NCBI RefSeq assembly: GCF_000280925.3 | Contig: NZ_CP012109.1 | Span: 8,390,501 to 8,454,500 of the forward strand | Origin: Myxococcus hansupus | GTDB taxonomy: Bacteria > Myxococcota > Myxococcia > Myxococcales > Myxococcaceae | Length of the DNA: 64,000 nt | Direction of reading: 5' to 3' | In this document: positions 1 to 10,831 of the stretch, one piece after another | Numbering within the stretch: position 1 is the first letter of the stretch | How the letters are laid out: each line of letters begins with the position of its first letter | Position numbers and translations under genes: made by a program | The notes under the pieces: model-generated | Seen by the model: the letters and a program-made list of their open reading frames with translations, nothing else | What the model was told of the DNA's origin: nothing | The model's database searches: none

Positions 1-1
1 G

Positions 2-2479
2 AACGTCACCGTCGGCCCCGCCGAGGGCGAGGACCTGCCCCTGGCCCAGCTCGCCCTCATCGACGTGCGCGTCGCCGCGGGCCCGCTCCTGTCCTCCAGC
101 GGCAAGGACATCCAGGTGAAGAACGCCGAGGTCACCGGCCTCACCGTCAACCTGGTCCGCTTCCCCGACGGCACCACCAACGTGCAGCGGCTGCTCCAGC
201 GGTTGGAGGAGCAACAGCCCAAGGAGGAGGCCCCGCCCGAGGAGGCGTCGCAGCCCATGGACCTCTCCGGCGTCCACGTGGAGCGCGCGGCCCTCACCGA
301 CGGCGCCATCCGCTTCGTGGACCGCGGCGCCGGGCAGCAGGCGCGCGAGCTGGGCGTGAAGGACCTGGACATCGAGGTGAAGGACCTGCGCGCCGGCAAG
401 CCGCTGGTGGTGAACCTGTCCGCCGCGGTGCTCGCGGACACGCAGAACCTCCAGGTGTCGCTGCACGCCGCGCCGCTGCCCCCCACCCTGATGCCCACGC
501 CCGAGCGCGTGACGCTGAAGGCGCAGAAAATCGACCTCGCCCCGCTGGGGCCCTTCCTGCCGCCGGACATCGGCCTGCGGGCGGGCACGCTGGACGCGGA
601 TTGGCAGGCGGACCTGGGCGGCGCCGTCCCCGGCGGCCAGGGCCCCACGAAGCTGGTGGGCATCATCAAGGCCCTGGGCCTGAGCTTCACGGGCTCCGAG
701 GGTGGCAAGGCGCTGGACGTCGTCATGGACACCGACGTCGCGGGCGACATCACCACCGGTGACCTGGCGCTCAACAAGCTGAAGGTGGACCTGGGCCCCG
801 CGAGCCTCAGCGGCAAGGGCAGCGTGAAGGGCCTGCTCACCGACAAGCCCACGGTGGAGGGCTTCGAGCTGACGGGCCGCAACCTGGACCCGGCCGTGCT
901 CGCCGAGTACTACCCGCCGCTGCGCAAGCAGCTCAACGGGATGATTGCCGGCCCCATTGGCCTGGACGTGCGCGGCAGCGGCACGCAGGACACGCAGGCG
1001 CTCGACGTCAACGTGGACCTGACACCGGTGCGGCTGCGCGTGCCCGCCCAGCTCACGAAGGACGCGGGCGGGGTGATGAAGCTCTCCGCGCGAGTCTCCG
1101 GCGCGGCGGCCTCGGGCGGCGCCCTGCGCTTCGACGCGAAGGCGGACCTGGGCGGCATCAACCTGCGGCCCGGCCTGCTGGTGGACAAGGCCCCGGGACA
1201 GCGGATGGACCTGGCCGCCGCGGGCACCTACGCGCCCGGCAAGGGCTCCGGCATGAAGGTGGACATCCCCAAGATGACCGCGAACGTGCTCGCGGACACG
1301 ATGACGGGCAGCGCGTCCTTCGCGCTCGCGGGTCAGGGGAAGAAGCAGACCACCACCTTCGCCGCGGACCTCAAGAGCGCGAAGCTGGACACGGACGCGC
1401 TGATGATGAGCGAGGAGGAGGTCCAGGCGCGCGGTGGCCCGCCGCCGGAGGCCCCGCCCTCGGAAGACCCCGCGCGCTTCAATGGCTACCGGGGCGACAT
1501 CCGCTTCACGGTGGGCACGCTGCGCTACATGGCCATGGACATGACGAACGTGACGGGCGTGGTGAAGATGACCGACGACCTCATCACGGTGGAGAAGTTC
1601 TCCACGGGCGTCTTCGGCGGGAGGATTGCCGCCGACGGCACCACCATGCGCCTGGGGCCCCTGCCCGCGCAGCGTCCCTTCGAGGCGAAGGTGAAGGTGG
1701 AGAACCTCGCGGTGGAGCAGGCCCTGCTGCAGGTCTCGCCCAAGAAGGCGGTGACGGGCAAGTTCAACGGCAACGTGGACGTGAAGGGCGTGGGCTACAC
1801 GCCGGACCAGCTCCAGCAGACGCTGCTGGGCGGCATCAGCGGTGACCTGCTGGATGGTGAGCTGCTGGGCAAGGACCTGATTTCGGCGGTGTCCGAGCCG
1901 CTCGCGAAGGCGCTGCCCTTCGCGGCCAAGGGCCTCAAGAACGAGCAGGTGACGAAGCTGGGCGGCGATTTGCCCTTCAGCGTGCAAATCAAGAACGGCG
2001 TGGCGCAACTCTCCAAGCCGCTGACGTGGACGCGGCCGGAGGCGGCGATGAGCTTCGACGGTGGCATCCGGCTGGACGGCACGCTGGACCTGACGGGCTC
2101 CGTGTCGTTGACGCCTTCCACCGTGAAGACGCTCACGCTGGGCAAGGTGACGCCGCCGTCCGCCATCCCCGTGGGCCTGAAGCTGACCGGCCCCGCGTGG
2201 AAGCCGGACGTCTCCAGCCTGGACGTGAAGCCGGCGGTGACGCTCATCGCGAAGCTGGCGGCCTCGTCGCTGGCGGGCAGCCTGATTGGCGGCGAGCGCG
2301 GCCAGCAGGTGCAGGGCCTCATCGAAGGCGGCGAGGACAAGATTCGCGCCGAGGCCGAGGCCAGGCGCAAGGAGCTGGAGGCCAAGGCCGCCGAGGAGAA
2401 GGCGCGCCTGGAGGCCGAGGCCAAGAAGCGCGCCGAAGACGAGGCGAAGAAGCGCCTGCGCGGGCTCCTCGGGAAGTAG
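2..2479 (+). CDS. AsmA-family protein, 5' end cut by window edge
   Basis: The reading frame is open from base 2, so the start lies outside the window; about 825 codons are visible. The sequence reads as a long run of short beta-strand segments (repeated DLKV, LTGR, VKVENLAV type stretches) typical of AsmA-like proteins, which belong to the same superfamily as bridge-like lipid transporters and sit at the envelope. The C-terminus is a charged coiled-coil rich in Ala, Glu, Lys and Arg (last ~45 residues, EAEARRKELEAKAAEEKAR type), ending LLGK. A strong terminator follows 25 bases after the stop. The family call comes from overall composition and repeat style rather than a single catalytic motif; the missing N-terminus should hold a membrane anchor. 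Confidence 0.75.
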   Translation, partial: NVTVGPAEGEDLPLAQLALIDVRVAAGPLLSSSGKDIQVKNAEVTGLTVNLVRFPDGTTNVQRLLQRLEEQQPKEEAPPEEASQPMDLSGVHVERAALTDGAIRFVDRGAGQQARELGVKDLDIEVKDLRAGKPLVVNLSAAVLADTQNLQVSLHAAPLPPTLMPTPERVTLKAQKIDLAPLGPFLPPDIGLRAGTLDADWQADLGGAVPGGQGPTKLVGIIKALGLSFTGSEGGKALDVVMDTDVAGDITTGDLALNKLKVDLGPASLSGKGSVKGLLTDKPTVEGFELTGRNLDPAVLAEYYPPLRKQLNGMIAGPIGLDVRGSGTQDTQALDVNVDLTPVRLRVPAQLTKDAGGVMKLSARVSGAAASGGALRFDAKADLGGINLRPGLLVDKAPGQRMDLAAAGTYAPGKGSGMKVDIPKMTANVLADTMTGSASFALAGQGKKQTTTFAADLKSAKLDTDALMMSEEEVQARGGPPPEAPPSEDPARFNGYRGDIRFTVGTLRYMAMDMTNVTGVVKMTDDLITVEKFSTGVFGGRIAADGTTMRLGPLPAQRPFEAKVKVENLAVEQALLQVSPKKAVTGKFNGNVDVKGVGYTPDQLQQTLLGGISGDLLDGELLGKDLISAVSEPLAKALPFAAKGLKNEQVTKLGGDLPFSVQIKNGVAQLSKPLTWTRPEAAMSFDGGIRLDGTLDLTGSVSLTPSTVKTLTLGKVTPPSAIPVGLKLTGPAWKPDVSSLDVKPAVTLIAKLAASSLAGSLIGGERGQQVQGLIEGGEDKIRAEAEARRKELEAKAAEEKARLEAEAKKRAEDEAKKRLRGLLGK

Positions 2480-2504
2480 TCGCGCCGCATCGCACCGCGC
2501 GCGA

Positions 2505-2535
2505 GGGCCCGGACTTCACGGTCCGGGCCCTTTTT
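2505..2535 (+). terminator. Rho-independent terminator after the AsmA-like gene
   Basis: A perfect 10-bp stem (GGGCCCGGAC at 2505-2514 with GTCCGGGCCC at 2521-2530) encloses a 6-nt loop TTCACG and is followed directly by TTTTT (2531-2535). This is a textbook intrinsic terminator. It insulates the sulfide-oxidation locus from upstream transcription. Confidence 0.93.
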
Positions 2536-2567
2536 CGTGCCCGGAGCGCCGCGCCTGGGCGCCCTGC

Positions 2568-2594
2568 TGAAACACGCTGAAACGCCAGGGAAAC
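2568..2594 (+). promoter_or_regulatory. TGAAAC iterons upstream of the sulfide:quinone oxidoreductase gene
   Basis: TGAAAC occurs at 2568-2573 and 2578-2583 with a one-mismatch copy GGAAAC at 2589-2594, so the copies are 10 and 11 bp apart, on one face of the helix. The same core, as GTTTCA, lies upstream of the persulfide dioxygenase gene at 5420 and 5432. Inferred: enhancer-like binding sites for the Fis-type activator encoded at 4014-5321. Confidence 0.5.
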
Positions 2595-2639
2595 ACCCTG
2601 TTCACCGCGCCACCCAGGGGACGTACCCGGGGCCGAGTG

Positions 2640-2655
2640 TGGCCCGCGCGCCGCT
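2640..2655 (+). promoter_or_regulatory. candidate weak sigma-54 (-24/-12) promoter
   Basis: TGGCCCGCGCGCCGCT keeps the invariant GG-N10-GC geometry (GG 2641-2642, GC 2653-2654) but matches the rest of the TGGCACG-N4-TTGCA consensus poorly. In GC-rich DNA this spacing occurs often by chance. Its position, 45-70 bp below the TGAAAC iterons and about 45 bp above the start codon, is what makes it worth recording. Confidence 0.3.
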
Positions 2656-2698
2656 GGGGCTTCCTACGTGTTTCTCGTTACACGCGGGAGCGAGCGAC

Positions 2699-3970
<1,272 letters not shown>

Positions 3971-4013
3971 GCCGCCTGGGGCCGGGCTATGCAACAGCAT
4001 CCCGGCCCCGACG

Positions 4014-5321
<1,308 letters not shown>

Positions 5322-5419
5322 GCACCGTTTCACGGCGGCGTCCGTGCAACGCAGGGCGAGGCGCGCGGGGCCGCGTCACGGAAGCCTGGCGCGGGCTGGC
5401 GTTTCGCAGGCCGCTCACT

Positions 5420-5450
5420 GTTTCACGAAGCGTTTCACGACTGTTTCTCG
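5420..5450 (+). promoter_or_regulatory. tandem GTTTCACGA repeats, likely enhancer for the persulfide dioxygenase operon
   Basis: GTTTCACGA is present twice (5420-5428 and 5432-5440), followed by a degenerate GTTTCTCG (5443-5450); copies are 12 and 11 bp apart. The array ends about 75 bp upstream of the sigma-54 promoter, a normal enhancer distance for Fis-type activators. Confidence 0.6.
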
Positions 5451-5523
5451 CGGCACGCCCCCTCCGCGAGACCTACACCGGCAGGGAGGCCCCTTCCCTC
5501 TGGGAGCCTCGTGCCGGAAGGGC

Positions 5524-5539
5524 TGGCACGGCCCTGGCA
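5524..5539 (+). promoter_or_regulatory. sigma-54 (-24/-12) promoter of the pdo-rhodanese-TauE operon
   Basis: TGGCACGGCCCTGGCA has a perfect -24 element TGGCACG, correct GG-N10-GC spacing (GG 5525-5526, GC 5537-5538) and a -12 element TGGCA that differs from TTGCA by one base. Transcription should begin near 5550, leaving a leader of about 30 nt before the start codon at 5579. This fits control by the activator encoded just upstream. Confidence 0.85.
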
Positions 5540-5578
5540 ATTCATCGCGGTCGGCCCCCGACATTCGTGAGGCAGACC

Positions 5579-6277
5579 ATGCTCTTCCGGCAGCTCTTCG
5601 ACGCGGACTCGTCGACGTATACGTACATCCTGGCGGACCGGAGCACGCGTGCCGCCGCGTTCATCGACCCAGTGTTGGAGCAGGTGGAGCGAGACCTGCG
5701 GCTCCTCGAGGAGCTGGGCCTGAAGCTGACGGTGGTGCTGGAGACGCATGTCCATGCCGACCACGTCACCAGCGCGGGCATTCTCCGCGAGCGCACGGGC
5801 GCCACGGTGGTGGCGTCACGTCGTGGCGCGCCCTGTGTGGACCGGCCCGTGGCCCACGGCGACGTGGTTCGCGTGGGCAACCTGGAGGTGCTCGTGCTGG
5901 AGACGCCAGGCCATACCGATGACAGCCTCAGCTTCCTGTGCGAGCACCGGCTCTTCACCGGTGACGCACTGCTCATCCGGGGAACTGGCCGCACCGACTT
6001 CCAGAATGGCGACCCGGGTCAGCTCTACGACGCCATCACGGGCCACCTCTTCACGCTGCCCGAGGAGACGGAGGTGTACCCGGGCCACGACTACGCCGGG
6101 CACACCCAGTCCACCGTGGGCGAGGAGAAGCGGCACAACCCTCGCCTCGCGGGACGGACGCGCGAGGGCTTCATCACCCTGATGAAGGAGCGGAACCTGC
6201 CTCCGCCCCGGAAGCTGGACGTCGCTGTTCCTGCCAACCGCGCATGTGGCCGCGCGCCTTCCCCGGTGCAGGCCTGA
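5579..6277 (+). CDS. ETHE1-like persulfide dioxygenase (MBL fold)
   Basis: A 232-residue metallo-beta-lactamase-fold iron enzyme that oxidises glutathione persulfide to sulfite. Visible motifs: THVHADH with His57, His59, Asp61 and His62; TPGHTDD with His112; LFTGDALLIRGTGRTDFQNG with Asp129; and YPGHDY with His170. The GRTDFQ block is characteristic of the ETHE1 branch rather than glyoxalase II. The start at ATG 5579 has a GAGG ribosome site; the open frame upstream of it is a shadow of the regulator gene. The rhodanese gene follows after 11 bases. The sigma-54 promoter at 5524 should drive it. Confidence 0.92.
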   Translation: MLFRQLFDADSSTYTYILADRSTRAAAFIDPVLEQVERDLRLLEELGLKLTVVLETHVHADHVTSAGILRERTGATVVASRRGAPCVDRPVAHGDVVRVGNLEVLVLETPGHTDDSLSFLCEHRLFTGDALLIRGTGRTDFQNGDPGQLYDAITGHLFTLPEETEVYPGHDYAGHTQSTVGEEKRHNPRLAGRTREGFITLMKERNLPPPRKLDVAVPANRACGRAPSPVQA

Positions 6278-6288
6278 GGTCCATCGCC

Positions 6289-6966
6289 ATGTCTTCACTC
6301 TTCGACACCGCCACGCCCCATCCCGCGGGCTATCGCGAAGTGGAAGTGCGCCCGTTGTTCGATGCGCCTCGGGATGACCTCGCGCTGGTCGACGTGCGCG
6401 AGCCCGCCGAGCTCGACGGCCTCCTTGGGCACATCGCCGGCGTCCAGCGCGCGCCGCTCTCGACGGTGCCGGAGGTCGTCCGAGACTGGCCACGGCAGGC
6501 GCCCGTCGTCCTGGTGTGCCGCTCCGGCGCGCGCTCGGCGAGGGCGGCGGTTCAACTCGTGGGGCTTGGGTTCACGCGGGTGATGAACATGCGCGGTGGC
6601 ATGCTCGCGTGGAACACGGCGCAACTGCCCGTGGTGCGCGCCGACCCCGCGCCCCTTCCCAGCGTGGAGGCGGTGCGGGATGCCTTGTTCCAGGGCCTCC
6701 ATCAGCTCCTGGCCCATGCCGTGTTGCCTGCGCGAGAAGCCACGGACGCGCATGAGCATCGAGATTCCTCCAACGCTGCGACTCGCGACGCCCATTCCCC
6801 CTCGACCGCCGCCCCGCTCTCGCGACTGGCGCTCGCCGCGGTCCTCGACGCGCTCCAGGCGGCGCGACCCCCGGACATCCGAGACGCCGCGGCCTTCGAC
6901 CTGCTGCTGCGCGATCTCAAGGACCAGCTCGCCGTAGCGCGAGCGCGGCCCGAAGGCCTCACCTGA
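6289..6966 (+). CDS. rhodanese (sulfurtransferase) with C-terminal helical extension
   Basis: 225 residues. Residues ~15-115 are a single rhodanese domain with VDVREPAE and the active-site loop CRSGARS (Cys77), so it can carry a persulfide and move sulfane sulfur, probably between SQR products, thiols and the dioxygenase. After residue ~120 there is an extra ~100-residue tail, low-complexity then helical (LAAVLDALQAARPP), which I do not recognise. The stop overlaps the next start by one base (TGATG), so the exporter is translationally coupled. Confidence 0.88.
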   Translation: MSSLFDTATPHPAGYREVEVRPLFDAPRDDLALVDVREPAELDGLLGHIAGVQRAPLSTVPEVVRDWPRQAPVVLVCRSGARSARAAVQLVGLGFTRVMNMRGGMLAWNTAQLPVVRADPAPLPSVEAVRDALFQGLHQLLAHAVLPAREATDAHEHRDSSNAATRDAHSPSTAAPLSRLALAAVLDALQAARPPDIRDAAAFDLLLRDLKDQLAVARARPEGLT

Positions 6967-7829
6967 TGTTGTACGCGGGCATCGCGGGTTCGTTGCTCGT
7001 CGGCATCCTGCTGGGCCTGCTGGGAGGCGGCGGCTCCATCCTCACGGTGCCTCTGCTCGTCTACGTCCTGGACGTGGAGCCCCGGACGGCCATCGCCATG
7101 TCGCTCGTCGTCGTGGGCATCACCAGCGCCAGCGGCGCCGTCCTCCATGCCCGAGCCGGACGCGTGCGGTGGCGCACCGGGCTCGTCTTCGGCGCGGGTG
7201 GGATGACGGGAGCCTTCCTCGGCGGAAGACTCAATCCCCACCTCTCGCCCGACACGCTGCTCGTCCTCTTCGCGGGCGTCATGGTCGCCGCCGCCGTGGC
7301 CATGCTGCGGCGCAAGGACGCCGCGCCGTCCCTGCCCGCGCCAACCCCTCCGCCCTCCACGCCACGCGTCCTGGCGCAAGGCGCCGCCGTGGGCGCGCTG
7401 TCAGGGCTCGTGGGCGCGGGCGGCGGCTTCCTCATCGTGCCCGCCCTGATGCTCATCGGGCTCTCCGCGCCCACGGCCACCGCCACCTCGCTGGTGGTCA
7501 TCGCGCTCCAATGCACCGCGGGCTTCATCGGCCACCTGGGCCACGTCGAGCTTCCGTGGGTGCTCACCTGCGAGGTGCTGCTGGCGGCGATGACCGGCAC
7601 CCTGCTGGGCGGAAGGCTCGCGGGACGCATCCCCCCGGCGCACCTGCGCAAGGGCTTCGCCGTCTTCGTCCTCGCCACCGCGACCTTCCTCCTCAGCGCA
7701 CAGGCCCCCGCCCCCCTGCGCGAGCAACTGACACACGCGGGCGCGTGGCCCTGGGTCGTGGCCTCCCTGGCCTTGGGCCTGCCCATGACCTGGTGGCGCC
7801 TGCGGTCGGCCCGGCAGCGCGCGCCGTGA
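6966..7829 (+). CDS. TauE/SafE-family sulfite exporter
   Basis: A 287-residue inner-membrane protein with about eight hydrophobic helices arranged as two repeats, each opening with a Gly-rich motif (GLLGGGGSILTVPLL near residue 18 and GLVGAGGGFLIVPALM near residue 145), the hallmark of TauE/SafE permeases. The natural substrate in this context is sulfite made by the persulfide dioxygenase, so the operon would oxidise sulfide and expel the end product. It ends 3 bp from the stop of the convergent kinase gene. Confidence 0.87.
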   Translation: MLYAGIAGSLLVGILLGLLGGGGSILTVPLLVYVLDVEPRTAIAMSLVVVGITSASGAVLHARAGRVRWRTGLVFGAGGMTGAFLGGRLNPHLSPDTLLVLFAGVMVAAAVAMLRRKDAAPSLPAPTPPPSTPRVLAQGAAVGALSGLVGAGGGFLIVPALMLIGLSAPTATATSLVVIALQCTAGFIGHLGHVELPWVLTCEVLLAAMTGTLLGGRLAGRIPPAHLRKGFAVFVLATATFLLSAQAPAPLREQLTHAGAWPWVVASLALGLPMTWWRLRSARQRAP

Positions 7830-7832
7830 GCA

Positions 7833-9395
7833 TCACCGCGCCAGCGGCACCGTGAAATGAAAGGTGGCGCCCTGGCCCAGCTCGCTCTCCACCCACAGCC
7901 GGCCCCCGTGTCGTTCGACGATGTCACGGCAGATGTAGAGCCCCAGCCCCAATCCGCCGAAGCCGGAGATGGGCGCGTTGCTCGCTCGGAAGAACCGCTC
8001 GAACAGGTGCGCCTGCTGGTCCTGGGGAATGCCAATGCCCTCGTCCTGCACGGAGACGCGGACGTGGCCGTCGTCCCGCAGCACTCGCACACGAACCGTC
8101 CCGCCACTGGGGCTGTACTTGATGGCGTTCTCCATCAGGTTGACCAGCACCTGCGCGAGCCGGTCCCCGTCCCCCAGGACCATCAACGGCTCGCTGGACG
8201 CATCGAGCTCCACGGCGTGGTGCGCGCTGGACAGGCGCAGCTCCGAGGCGACCTCTCCGGCCAGCTCCTGGAGCTGGATGGGCCCGTGCTTCAGCGTCAG
8301 CCGGCCTGCCTGGATGCGCGAGGTGTCCAGCAAGTCATTCACCAGCCCCGTCAACCGGGCCACCTGCATGAGCGACTTGTCCACATGACGCGCATGCGAC
8401 ACACCGCCCGTCGCCCCTTCCTGACGCATCCGCTGCAGATGCAGCTTCAGCGGCGTGAGCGGCGTCTTCAGCTCGTGCGCGGCGATGGAGAGGAAGTCAT
8501 CCCGCACGCGGATGGCCTCCTGGGCCTCGCCCAACAACCGCTCGCGTTCGGCCTCGGCATGCCGCTCCGCGGTGACCTCCCGGTAGCTCCAGACGCGGCC
8601 GATGATGGCTTCACCCAAGCGCTGCGGCAGCGACTTGCGCTCCAGGATGCGCCCATCCAGCAGCTCCACGGTATCGACGTCTTCCTGCGCGGAGGGCTCG
8701 AACCGCTGCCGGATGCGGGAGGTGAACCACTCCGGGTTCTTCACACTCCGCGCCGCGCGCACCAGCACCGGCTCCGCGTCACGCTCCTCCATCATCTCCT
8801 CGGTGAGCCCCCAGATATCGAGGAACCGCTTGTTGAAGGCGGTGACGCGCTTGTTCAGGTCCACCACGATGACGCCTTCCGCGATGGAGTCGAACGTGGC
8901 GCGCAGCACCGAGTTCATGTGCTCCAGGCTCTCGGGCGCGGGCGACGGTCCGTCCGCCGCCGCACCGCGCGCGGCCTCGTCCGTCACGGGCTCCGGGAGT
9001 TGAAGGCGCGCACAGGCGCCCAGCAACGAGCCCTCGTCACTGAAGAGGGGGAGCACGAAGGCCTTCAGCCGCTGCCCCTCACCGTGCCCCTCGTGGACAC
9101 CGGCCTTGCCCTCGAGCGCCGTCGCGAGCGCTCCGGTCAACCAGGGCAGCCCCTCCAACGCCTCCTCCATGGGACGGCCTTCCCGTGTTCCCTTCCGCCC
9201 TCCCGTCGCATGGACCAGCGCATCGTCCATGAAGACGACGCGGCCGCTGGCGTCGACGACGAGCGCGGCTTGGAGGTGGGTCCCCATCTGGAGCAGCACC
9301 GGCGACACGGAAGGCGTGCCCGGGCGCAGGACGTCCGCTCGCGTGGCCGCCCCCCATCCGCTTGGGGTTCCGTCGTGGATGTGGGCCTTCGTCAT
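7833..9395 (-). CDS. PAS-domain sensor histidine kinase
   Basis: 520 residues, no membrane helix seen, so likely cytoplasmic. There are PAS-like segments around residues 35-130 and 160-280 (FDSIAEGVIVVDLNKRVTAF, then GRVWSYREVT), then HisKA with the phospho-acceptor in AAHELKTPLTPL and an HATPase with NLMENAIKYSPSGG, DEGIGIP and GGLGLGLYI. ATG 9395 is selected by a GAGGAG site; an upstream in-frame start lacks one. No response regulator lies next to it. It is convergent with the sulfite exporter gene (3-bp gap), so a shared hairpin is unlikely. Confidence 0.88.
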   Translation of the reverse strand: MTKAHIHDGTPSGWGAATRADVLRPGTPSVSPVLLQMGTHLQAALVVDASGRVVFMDDALVHATGGRKGTREGRPMEEALEGLPWLTGALATALEGKAGVHEGHGEGQRLKAFVLPLFSDEGSLLGACARLQLPEPVTDEAARGAAADGPSPAPESLEHMNSVLRATFDSIAEGVIVVDLNKRVTAFNKRFLDIWGLTEEMMEERDAEPVLVRAARSVKNPEWFTSRIRQRFEPSAQEDVDTVELLDGRILERKSLPQRLGEAIIGRVWSYREVTAERHAEAERERLLGEAQEAIRVRDDFLSIAAHELKTPLTPLKLHLQRMRQEGATGGVSHARHVDKSLMQVARLTGLVNDLLDTSRIQAGRLTLKHGPIQLQELAGEVASELRLSSAHHAVELDASSEPLMVLGDGDRLAQVLVNLMENAIKYSPSGGTVRVRVLRDDGHVRVSVQDEGIGIPQDQQAHLFERFFRASNAPISGFGGLGLGLYICRDIVERHGGRLWVESELGQGATFHFTVPLAR

Positions 9396-9552
9396 GGACA
9401 CTCCTCGGCGGCGGACTTGCCCCATCCGGGAAACATGCGGCCCTCGATGAACCCATCAAAGTGTCCGCGAGCACGCCTTGCCTGCCCGCCGTGGGAAGCA
9501 AGGCTCCGACCCTGGGACCGAGTCCTGTCCGAAAGCGCTAGGCTGCCGGCGC

Positions 9553-9966
9553 ATGAAGACCTCGCGACTCGCGTTGCACCTCCTCGCGCCCGCCCTGATG
9601 GTGGGGTGCGCCTCGTCCACCGCCAGCACCCGGCCCACCGAGCCCACGCCCACCACCGAGGTCGCGGCCACGCCCGCCGCGCCTTCCGGCTACGGCTATA
9701 GCGAGGACGAGCCCATCCACGTGGGCGGCGGCGTCGACGGTGAGATGGAGTACCTGGAGCACCTGCGCGGCCCACAGGGCCAGAAGGTCCGCTACGAGCG
9801 GCGCGGGAGCTGCTGCTTCTTCGAGTCGAAGGAGTCCCCCTTCGGCAGCGGCATGCTCGACGTGTACGACGTCTCCTACGACGGCCTGGCCCAGCCGGTG
9901 ACGCTGTACCTCAACATGTATGAGCTCAAGGAACCTCGCGCTCCCGAGGGCTTCACCCTGGACTGA
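9553..9966 (+). CDS. small hypothetical lipoprotein
   Basis: 137 residues. A lipoprotein signal is clear: MKTSRLALHLL core followed by LMVGC lipobox, with the mature Cys at residue 19. The mature part begins with a Ser/Thr/Pro-rich linker, then a compact domain containing RRGSCCFFES (two adjacent cysteines) and ending in LYLNMYELKEPRAPEGFTLD. The function is unknown. It is divergent from the PAS kinase and convergent, with an 11-bp gap, with the TPR gene. Confidence 0.75.
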   Translation: MKTSRLALHLLAPALMVGCASSTASTRPTEPTPTTEVAATPAAPSGYGYSEDEPIHVGGGVDGEMEYLEHLRGPQGQKVRYERRGSCCFFESKESPFGSGMLDVYDVSYDGLAQPVTLYLNMYELKEPRAPEGFTLD

Positions 9967-9977
9967 CGTGACGCGCG

Positions 9978-10751
9978 TCAGCCGCAGTCGTGGACGAGCG
10001 GACCCGCGACGAGCGGGCCCTGCATCCACTCTTCGGAGGGCGCCTCCACACGTCCCTCGGGCTCGAGGGTCAGCTCGTGGAAGTAGGCCGCGCCCTGGTT
10101 GAAGTAGGACTCGCGCACCTTCAGCTTCCAGGTGCGTGCCTTCTCCCCCGCCGCCACCGGGGTGAGCTCCACGTCCGTCCCCACGCGGCGCCATTTGGCC
10201 GGGGCATGCGGCGTCATGCCCATGCGCGACGCGACGACGCGCTGGTCCGCCGCCATGTCCACCGACTGGACGACACGCCCCGGCGGCGCGTACGCCCACT
10301 CCGACTTGGAGCCGAGCACCGCGTCCACCGCGCCCTTCTCCTCCGCCAGCACGGCCACCGCCCGGCGCCACTTCTTGTATTCCTCGCGCGCCTTGAGCAC
10401 CTTCAAGCCCTGCTGGTCCTCGTCGATTTTCGGGAGGAGGGCCTCGCGGTTCAGCTCCACGGCCTTCGACAGGTCCGCCAGCGCCAGGTACAGCCAGTTC
10501 TTGGCGAAGTCGCAGTAGTCGAAGTCATCCCCGTCCTCCATCTTGTGCTGGAGCAGGGTGCGGGTCCGCGCCCGGTTCAGCCGCGCGTAGGGATTGGCGG
10601 GGTCCTTCTTCAGCGCCTTCTCGAAGAGCGCGTGGGCCTTCTTGTAGTCCCCCTTTTCATACGCCTTGAAGCCCTGGACGTTGGCGTCGGGCGCGGCGGC
10701 CAGCACCGGGCCCGCACCGAGACAGAGCAACAGGCACCACGAAGCACGCAT
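9978..10751 (-). CDS. exported TPR-containing hypothetical protein
   Basis: 257 residues with a signal peptide (MRASWCLLLCLGAGPVLAAAP). Residues ~25-65 form TPR units (GFKAYEKGDYKKAHALFEKALKKDPANPYARLN), followed by a helical region and a mixed C-terminal domain ending LVHDCG. The start at ATG 10751 has a GGGGGA ribosome site; two upstream in-frame ATGs do not. It is divergent from the formate-THF ligase gene. The function is unknown; periplasmic location is inferred from the signal. Confidence 0.75.
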   Translation of the reverse strand: MRASWCLLLCLGAGPVLAAAPDANVQGFKAYEKGDYKKAHALFEKALKKDPANPYARLNRARTRTLLQHKMEDGDDFDYCDFAKNWLYLALADLSKAVELNREALLPKIDEDQQGLKVLKAREEYKKWRRAVAVLAEEKGAVDAVLGSKSEWAYAPPGRVVQSVDMAADQRVVASRMGMTPHAPAKWRRVGTDVELTPVAAGEKARTWKLKVRESYFNQGAAYFHELTLEPEGRVEAPSEEWMQGPLVAGPLVHDCG

Positions 10752-10831
10752 GGAATCCCCCATGAACCCGGTTTCTAACATGCTTCACTCCGGGTGTTGC
10801 CCTCACCGAAGAGCGCGAGGAGAGTCCCGGC

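Noticed and set aside
7857-9701. 614-codon plus-strand frame opposite the PAS kinase
   Set aside because: His/Arg-rich composition and no motifs, while the minus strand encodes a full histidine kinase with H, N, G1 and G2 boxes.
9963-9981. CTGACG...CGTCAG inverted repeat between two convergent stops as a terminator
   Set aside because: Only six base pairs, no U-tract; too weak to list.
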